From Hericium rajendrae (Eukaryota > Basidiomycota > Agaricomycetes > Russulales > Hericiaceae): DNA of 64,000 nt. The stretch covers positions 1,488,001 to 1,552,000 of the forward strand of contig CM065888.1 in assembly GCA_033439255.1 (NCBI GenBank). Direction: 5' to 3'. A program made the translations under genes and the position numbers. Below the pieces are notes generated by a model. That model saw nothing but the letters and a program-made list of their open reading frames with translations, made no database searches and was not told the DNA's origin. Shown in pieces: positions 58,001 through 64,000 of the stretch (position 1 is the first letter of the stretch; every line of letters begins with the position of its first letter).

Positions 58001-58500
58001 CGGCCTATCTTCAGGCTTTCGATCTAACCACGCTTGCAGAATACTTTCTCCATAGGCCTCGATCTTGGTCTCAACCTTTTCGGTCCACACGATCTTCATC
58101 TTGGACCTCTTCAGCTTCACTTGAGCGGTGATGAGCGAGGCCGATGAGATAACCCTGATTTAAGCATACCGAAATCGTGTGAACGGGCGGGCTGAAGGGA
58201 GATTATATTTACTCACACACTCGGATTAAGCCTCCATCGAAGCCGTCCGTCCACTTCGCGCTCCTGCCGGAAGGTCGCCCGTCGCTGCCCATCGACGAGC
58301 AGGGCAAGATCTTCGACAATTTTATATTTTTTCTTCGCTGGGATTGAAAACTCTGTCTCACAAAAACAAGGCAGATCGTCAGAAATCGATGCATGTTATG
58401 ATACGACGAAAGACAAAATAATCGCACCTGTGATGTGAAATGCATACTGGCCGGCCTCGAAGGAGGACTGCTCGATGTCAGACACCGTGAGAGACGCCAT
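52032..58500 (-). CDS. NLR-type STAND receptor: C2-like, NACHT, about 21 WD40 repeats (1,967 aa)
   Basis: Ten exons: 58500-58428, 58352-58217, 58154-57997, 57943-57888, 57830-57660, 57603-57553, 57485-57308, 57225-57088, 57031-55491 and 55433-52032; total 5,904 nt, in frame throughout. Residues 1-120 resemble a C2 fold (MASLTVSDIEQSSFEAGQY, QVKLKRSKMKIVWTEKVETK). Residues 120-320 are helical. NACHT starts near 340 with Walker A GAPGTGKST (about 379) and Walker B WPVIVIDAVSEFG. From about 830 come roughly 21 WD40 repeats ending IWD or similar, enough for three seven-blade propellers. Fungal NLRs of this plan act in self/non-self recognition and defence; ligand unknown. The WD40 exon is strongly AT-rich, unlike the upstream exons, and its repeats are well diverged from one another. 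Confidence 0.92.
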
Positions 58501-59090
58501 TTGGCCTGTTGTTGGTGAAAATGTCAAGAACCACTGTTTGTAGCTTCGTGGATCGTCGCGAACGATGATCGATGAAGGTTGAACGTTGAAGTGATGCAAG
58601 CTTCAAAGACAAGTGATGGCGCCGATCCCGAAGGGACTGGCATGACAACGTGTCAATGATCAATCCGACAAGCGCTCAGCGCCCACAAGCGACGCAGCGG
58701 CACACTAGCGGCACTCGTCTCATATTTTTAACGAAAAACGCTGTTTGATAGCTGCGAAATCAGGTTGTAGGCAACTTGTTTGTATCCGGTCCAATGTATC
58801 ATAGCTTGGCCCAGTCTTGGACTTCGTTGAACCTGAGGATAGAACGTGACGAGACGTCACACGCGGGGAACTGACTGGGTCACGTACTTAGATAGTCACG
58901 CCTCCTTCAAGCTCTCCTTGAAGTCGGACGCGCTGGTTTTGCATTTCGCGCGTGTAACGACGTTTATCTTTCCCGTGCAATATTAAGAGGTCATTGTAAG
59001 CACCATCTTGTCCATATTCATTATGCAAATGCTGAAAGCACCTTTTAGCTAGTTCTCTACAAGTCTTTACCCATCGCGGAGCGCGACGAG
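58501..59090. promoter_or_regulatory. Divergent promoter region of the NLR gene and RPP1
   Basis: The 590 bp between the start codons hold both promoters. No gene seen; no clear TATA box assigned. Confidence 0.45.
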
Positions 59091-60455
59091 ATGTATTTTG
59101 ACCTAAATGTCCCTATACCACCGCCTGCATCAGGTTCATCTTCTCAACCCGTGTCGAAGAAAGGAAAAGGGAAGCAGCAGCAGCAGCAGCAGCAAGGCTC
59201 GACGTCCTCAGTAGCCTTCTCGCCTGCCCAAATCACGTCTATTGAAGCTCGCGTCGACCTCCTGGTCCATTGTCAGTAACCTTTGCTCTTCGTAGTTCCT
59301 CCGTCTTCTGATTAGCTGCGTAGTAGGATACACGGTCGTCGCGTTCAATCAGACCGTACATAAAAAGGTTGAGCAGAAGTCGTTCGTAAATGTGTTGGAC
59401 CCGTTGCTGGGCCAGCTCCGGAAGAGGCAGGGGGTGGTGTACTTGAAGCGGCTCACAGTTGTATTGGACGAAGACAGCGAAAAGGGCTTTGGTCTGGTCC
59501 GTACACTCCAGCTCTATCTCGTCTCTAGCTGACCTATCCATACAGACGAACGCCAATGCATCGTTATTCTCCGCCTACGATCTACTCGCACTAGTGCCTA
59601 CCACAGAAACCACGTTCTCGCTGGCTTGCCTCACGCACACGCAGCCCTCCCCGCTGACGACGCACATACTGTCTATCCCGCTCACGTTGCCCCGCTTGCC
59701 ATTCCGCATGAAACACACGCTTGTGCGCGCGGCGATGCGAAACGGCGCGGTCTTCGAGATTAACTATGCGGGCGCGCTTGGGGCAGACGATAGTTCGAGC
59801 GGTGGAGGGAGTGGACCGGGTGCGAAGCGAAATTGGTGGGCGGCTGCGAAGGACGTGGTACGAGTCACTAAGGGCAAGGGTATCATTTTGAGCGGAGGAG
59901 GCCCCGGTGAGACAGAATTGAGAGCGCCGAAAGATGTCGGGAATCTGTAAGTGATTGCAGTTATGGTGGTCATCTTATTTCTTAACGTGTACTCATCGCA
60001 TATGATTTTTTTTAGTATAACCTTCCTCGATCTACCTCAAAACCTGGCACACGATGCCTCGACGACAACGCCAAAATCAGTTGTTCTTCGAGCGCGTGAG
60101 TCCTTTGTTTCTATATGTTCTACACTTGAGGCTGATCGTGCCTCCTGCGACAGAGACTCGAAAAACATACAGGGCCGTCTTCTCCGAGCCAAAAGTCGTG
60201 ATTCCTGGCCAGACAAGCGACGCACAGCCTGTCGAACCTGCGCCAGTGTCTGCACCAACAGCCCCGGCCTCGCAACCAGCAGATCCTCCACCTGGACCGC
60301 TCACAATCGCAACTACGAATGGTTCAACCGATTCAACCAGCAAGAAACGACCTCGCGAGGAAGGAGATGGCGGAGGGGCGGCGAATACAGATGGACAACG
60401 AGATGGTCCTGCTGACGGCAGGAAGAAAAAGAAGAAAAAGGACAAGACCAAGTAG
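59091..60455 (+). CDS. RPP1: RNase P/MRP subunit p30 (Rpp1), 378 aa
   Basis: Exons 59091-59271, 59324-59496, 59546-59946, 60016-60095 and 60154-60455; 1,137 nt. The start MYFDLNVPIP and LGYTVVAFNQTVHKKV form the first strands of the PHP-like TIM barrel of p30. NANASLFSAYDLLALVPTT, then LPFRMKHTLVRAAMRNGAVFE, are diagnostic of the family. Rpp1 is a core protein of RNase P (pre-tRNA 5' trimming) and RNase MRP (rRNA processing), in the nucleus. Unusual parts are a run of seven Gln near residue 30 and a C-terminal extension ending in RKKKKKKDKTK, a likely nucleolar signal. Exon 2 ends at GGTCTG; the donor GTCCGT is weak but keeps frame. Confidence 0.92.
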
Positions 60456-60715
60456 CGCTTGCATTCCTCCGAATCCTCACGTGATGCCATTGCCTGCTTC
60501 ATTTACATGAAGGGCCAAATAGAGCATCTTACTTAGATACGAGCTTGTTCTCCTGCCCGAACATTCATCTGCGTGCAATCCTTCGGTCGTGTGACACACG
60601 ACAATTCAGTGACGTGACGTCACGGCTGCTGCGCGAGCTTCCTCGACTTCCCACTGTACCCTCAGCTGTAACCAAGTCTCCTCATCGTCCAGGTCCCGGA
60701 CGACTACTCGTCACC

Positions 60716-61638
60716 ATGTCGCTCGCCAAACTCACATCGCTATCCACACAAACGCTGTCTCTGCTCCTCGAGCGCCAGCGCCTTGCATCGTTACCACCGC
60801 TCGGTGCGCAGCCCACAGCGACCGGCTCTAGCAACCTGCACATCCCCCAAATTACGCGAAATATGCGGCAGCTGAAAGCTGGGATTCTGGAGATGGAGGC
60901 GTCGGAGGGCAGGACGGAGGCTGTGGTGCTGCTGAGGAGCCAGCATGGGCGCATGAGGGGCATGCTGGGTCCGGATGCGGATGTACTTGGGATTGAGAGC
61001 TTTGTGGAGGAGCGTGCGCCAGGAGGGGGTCAAGTTGAGATTGCGGAGTCTGGTGTGGAGGGAGAGGGATCGTCAGATTCTGCGTCGCGTTTGTCTACGC
61101 CCCCAACGGACCTTCATCAGGAGTGGACGCGGAAGGAGAGCTCGAGCGAGCCTGTGTACACGCCATATACGGACGATCCGGAAGCTGGATTGCATCCCTC
61201 TGTCATGCTTCAAGAGCAGAGACGGGTGATGGATGGTCAGTATCGTATGCGTGCAGTGTTTTGCGTCCATTGACGCTCATATCTTAATAGATCAGGACGC
61301 ACATTTAGAGGTCCTTTCGTACTCTGTCAACCGGCAGCGCGATACGTCGTTGCAGATCAACGATGAGCTAGGCGTACACACAGGTCTGCTAGAAGAGCTC
61401 GACACGGACCTGGAGCACACGCACTCGCGCTTGACTGGCGCGCGGCGGCAGCTCGGTCGCGTTGCGAAGGGCACACGAGAACATGGTTAGTAGTCGTACC
61501 ACAGTCCACACAATTGTTCATCTCTGATCCACTTCCGCGACCGCTGCTTAATGACGCTGGTTTGTCACAGGCTCGACAGTGACTATTGGGCTCCTCATCC
61601 TGGTCCTGCTGATCCTCATCATCGTCTTCAAGACGTGA
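60716..61638 (+). CDS. SYN8: Syntaxin-8-like Qc-SNARE, 260 aa
   Basis: Exons 60716-61235, 61291-61485 and 61571-61638; 783 nt. The C-terminus has a complete SNARE heptad region (HLEVLSYSVNRQRDTSLQIN, then ELGVHTGLLEELD). Its central ionic-layer residue is Gln, and a tail anchor (TIGLLILVLLILIIVF) ends the protein. The N-terminal half is a short helical domain plus a Ser/Thr-rich linker. This layout fits Syn8/syntaxin-8 class Qc SNAREs, which act in endosome fusion. Assignment to Syn8 rather than another Qc (such as Tlg1) is by overall form and is moderately sure. Confidence 0.82.
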
Positions 61639-62317
61639 TCGCATCGACATCTCTGCGCATCCGTTCATGCTCCCGCTTATTTGCTGTTACCCCTCAAGGA
61701 CGCTATGCACGATTTCTTCGGTCAGCTATTCTATGACGTATCTGTATGTTTGATTTGGTGTACCATAGACACAGCCACGGATATACCCCTAATTATCAAT
61801 GTGCCCTACTTCTGCTCTTCTGCACAATGCGCACCTTGTCCAAGAAGATTCCATTTTGTTCTAGACAGTGACGCAGTGATACCGCTGCATTCTGTCTGCA
61901 ACCCCAAACGCCCTTTGTGAGATCAGCAACGGAGGCTACGCCCCTTCAAGATGTGTTTACCCATCCATCCCTTGCGCGCCCGAAGCACCAGAAAAAGGCT
62001 TACAGAAAGCTAGACCAAGGCTGAGAAACCAGCTATCGATCCTGACTAAGTCCAACATGATTGATAAGGTACGCTGCAGAATCATATGTACCCACGACTC
62101 CCCCGCCGTGGAGCCATGCGTCCATATTGAGCGAACAGGAACATCCGTTCGTAAACGTCATGGTCGAGAAGCGACGGGATCTCTAAGACATTTCTGCGGA
62201 GCACCATACCATGTGGGAACGAGTATAAAAGACGGGGCGGCGCTGCTGAACAATACCCATTTCCTCTCAGGCTTTGGGCTGTTCACCGTTGTTGTACTAA
62301 ACTGTCTTGAAGTATCC
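61639..62317. other. Spacer with SYN8 3' flank and dehydrogenase promoter
   Basis: No gene seen. A TATA box at 62224 lies before the dehydrogenase. Confidence 0.5.
62224..62230 (+). promoter_or_regulatory. TATA box of the medium-chain dehydrogenase gene
   Basis: TATAAAA lies 94 bp before the start codon at 62318, consistent with an inducible, TATA-driven metabolic gene. Confidence 0.6.
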
Positions 62318-63612
62318 ATGGCTCCCACTACGCAGAAGGCCGCCGTCATTGGCCAGGATGGGAAGATCGGCGTCGCTGAGGTTGCCGTGCCGAAGCCTGG
62401 TCCTGGACAGATCCTCGTGAAGGTCGTCGCCGCCGCGCAGAACCCGACGGACTGTGAGTGATTGTGGTGTTTATGGCACGACAGATGGTAACCAGGCATA
62501 CACCATGTGCAGGGAAGTCCGCGTTTGGAGGGAAGCGCGCCGGCGCGATCGTGGGGTGCGATTATGCGGGCATCGTGGAGGAGATTGGGCCGGACGTGCC
62601 CGCGGGCCTCAGGAGCATCGGCGAGCGCGTCGGCGCGTTCGTGCACGGATGTGAGTACAAGCTACGCGACGCCTCGGGAGATTTCGGTCCACTAAGCACC
62701 TGTGCACATCTCAGCGACCTATCCGAATGGGTCTTTTTCGGAGTACCTGGTCGCTCCGGCCGAAGTTACGGTCCACCTTCCCGATAGCTGGTCGTTCGAG
62801 GAAGGCGCACAGATCGGTGTGGCTCCGTTCACGGCGGCGCAGACGCTCTGGGAGACGTTCGACGATCTGCCGAACCCGCTTGAGCCCGCGACAACGCCCA
62901 TCCCCATCCTCGTCTACGGCGCCTCGTCGTCCGTCGGCCAGTATGTCGTACAGTTCGCCAAGCTCTCGGGCCTGAAGGTCTTCGCCACGGCGTCCCCGAA
63001 GAACCACGCGCTCGTGAAGTCGCTCGGCGCGGACGAGGTGTTCGATTACAATGATCCCGAGGTCGGGGCGAAGATCAAGGCTGCGACGGGCGGAAAGCTC
63101 ACGCATGCGGTGGACTGCATCGCTGAGAAGGAGAAGGGCACGCCCGACATCGTGTCTGCGGCGCTGAGCGACGCGGGCGGCCGCATCGCGGTCATTCTGC
63201 CGTACGAGGCGCCCCGGCCGGGCGTCACGACCAACATGACGATCGCGTACCAGCTCCTCGGCAAGGTATGCATAGCCCGTTTCTAAATTGCTGGGTGCTG
63301 AGCTTATGCGCTTTGACGGAACAGAGCTATGACTTTCCGTATCAGTATACTGTCACGGACGCGAAGATCCAGCAGGGAAAGGACTATGCGAAGCTCATCA
63401 CTAAGATTCTAGCCACGGGTAAGGTCAAGCCGAACCCGCTGCTGATCATGCCGAAGGGCCTGGCTAGCGTCGCGGAGGGCCTGCAGTTGATGTACGAAGG
63501 AAAGGTAGGGTTTCTTGCTGTGATTGATTGTCTTTACGCCTGCTAATCGTGCTATGTAAAATCATAGGTCAGCGGGCAGAAAATCACATATCGCATTTCA
63601 GACACACCGTGA
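62318..63612 (+). CDS. Medium-chain dehydrogenase/enoyl or quinone reductase-like, 349 aa
   Basis: Exons 62318-62453, 62513-62650, 62715-63265, 63325-63504 and 63568-63612; 1,050 nt. N-terminal GroES-like domain: VPKPGPGQILVKVVAAAQNP and GCDYAGIVEEIG. Rossmann domain: ILVYGASSSVGQYVVQFAK (A-x-x-x-V-G NADPH loop), then SLGADEVFDYND and HAVDCIAE. The catalytic-zinc Cys/His set of true alcohol dehydrogenases is missing, so it belongs with the zinc-free quinone/enoyl reductases (ToxD/LovC-like group). It uses NADPH to reduce an activated double bond or quinone; the substrate is unknown. No biosynthetic cluster partner lies next to it in the window. The last exon gives only VSGQKITYRISDTP. Confidence 0.9.
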
Positions 63613-64000
63613 ATTGTTCGATTGAGGAATTGCTGTTCAAACTGATTGTGTATCAACGAAGGCAGGTAAAATATAGTCTATGTACACTAGCGTGAAATGC
63701 ATAGGGCATTTTCTGCCTCTCTCAATCGACGTGGCGGACTGCGCATGTTTGCTTTGTCCATATGGCCTGCAAAGTTTGGCGGTTGGAGCGAGTCGTTAGA
63801 TATGTGGAGGAAGAACTGAGTAGGACCCAGGAATCTTGTCGCCCTGGGTTGACGCTATTGTGCGATTTCCATCACCTTCTCAACATATCTGTCTGCCAGT
63901 CCTACATCCGCGCGCCGCACGCATACGGCGAGAGGAGGATGAGGGCAATATGATGGCTCCAATTCCCTACGTTCCGCAGGCAGCGCCATGCTGCAGCGCT
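63613..64000. other. 3' flank, no gene seen
   Basis: Holds the dehydrogenase 3' flank. Short frames only; a neighbouring gene may start beyond the right edge. Confidence 0.4.

Noticed and set aside
1-64000. CRISPR arrays, rRNA genes, bacterial operons
   Set aside because: No regularly spaced short repeats, no rRNA sequence and no operon-like gene packing; all coding signals are intron-bearing and eukaryotic.

Overview
The window comes from a nuclear genome of a filamentous basidiomycete, most likely an agaricomycete (mushroom or polypore group). Evidence: many short GT-AG introns of about 45-70 nt with CTNA-type branch sites, several micro-exons, gypsy and copia LTR elements, and a set of proteins typical of that group (large C2-NACHT-WD40 receptor, BTB and F-box proteins, DHA1 drug transporters, NmrA-like reductase). 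Housekeeping genes seen are ribose-5-phosphate isomerase, TFIIH Tfb5, Mediator Med8, nucleoporin Ndc1, RNase P/MRP Rpp1/p30 and a syntaxin-8-like SNARE. Exon structures were joined by eye from splice signals and reading frame; no transcript data were available.

Layout. 1-~7.5 kb: an apparently intact Ty3/gypsy retrotransposon on the minus strand, running off the left edge, with gag and pol in overlapping frames (-1). 8.75-10.1 kb: a complete 1,356-bp copia-type element with identical 141-bp LTRs, a perfect 5-bp target duplication, an initiator-tRNA-like primer site and a single gag ORF but no pol. 10.1-15.4 kb: GC-rich DNA without convincing genes, built from diverged tandem units that carry intron-like 50-nt segments. 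15.4-20.0 kb: RAX1-like RGS membrane protein (+), RKI1 (-) with a 0.9-kb intron full of tandem repeats, and TFB5 (+), which shares a divergent promoter with RKI1. 20.9-32.3 kb: F-box gene, two paralogous zinc-finger-like genes (23.1-24.3 and 29.6-30.9 kb) in a duplicated block of about 3 kb, and an acyl-CoA synthetase gene between them. 32.7-38.5 kb: MED8, a phosphotransferase-fold protein, an NmrA-like reductase with a 1-nt frameshift, and a BTB protein. 38.5-41.9 kb: gene-poor. 41.9-51.8 kb: two paralogous DHA1 transporters flanking NDC1. 52.0-58.5 kb: a 1,967-residue NLR-type receptor (C2-like, NACHT, about 21 WD40 repeats) whose WD40 exon is strikingly AT-rich. 59.1-63.6 kb: RPP1, SYN8-like SNARE and a medium-chain dehydrogenase, all on the plus strand.

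The genes do not form one pathway. The most notable structural themes are local duplication with an unrelated gene between the copies (twice), one young gag-only element next to a gypsy element, tandem repeats within or imitating introns, and three otherwise well-preserved genes each carrying one disabling lesion (RAX1-like, acyl-CoA synthetase, NmrA-like). No clearly new multi-gene system was found. The best candidates for something undescribed are the gag-only copia element, the array of intron-like repeats and the composition break in the NLR gene.
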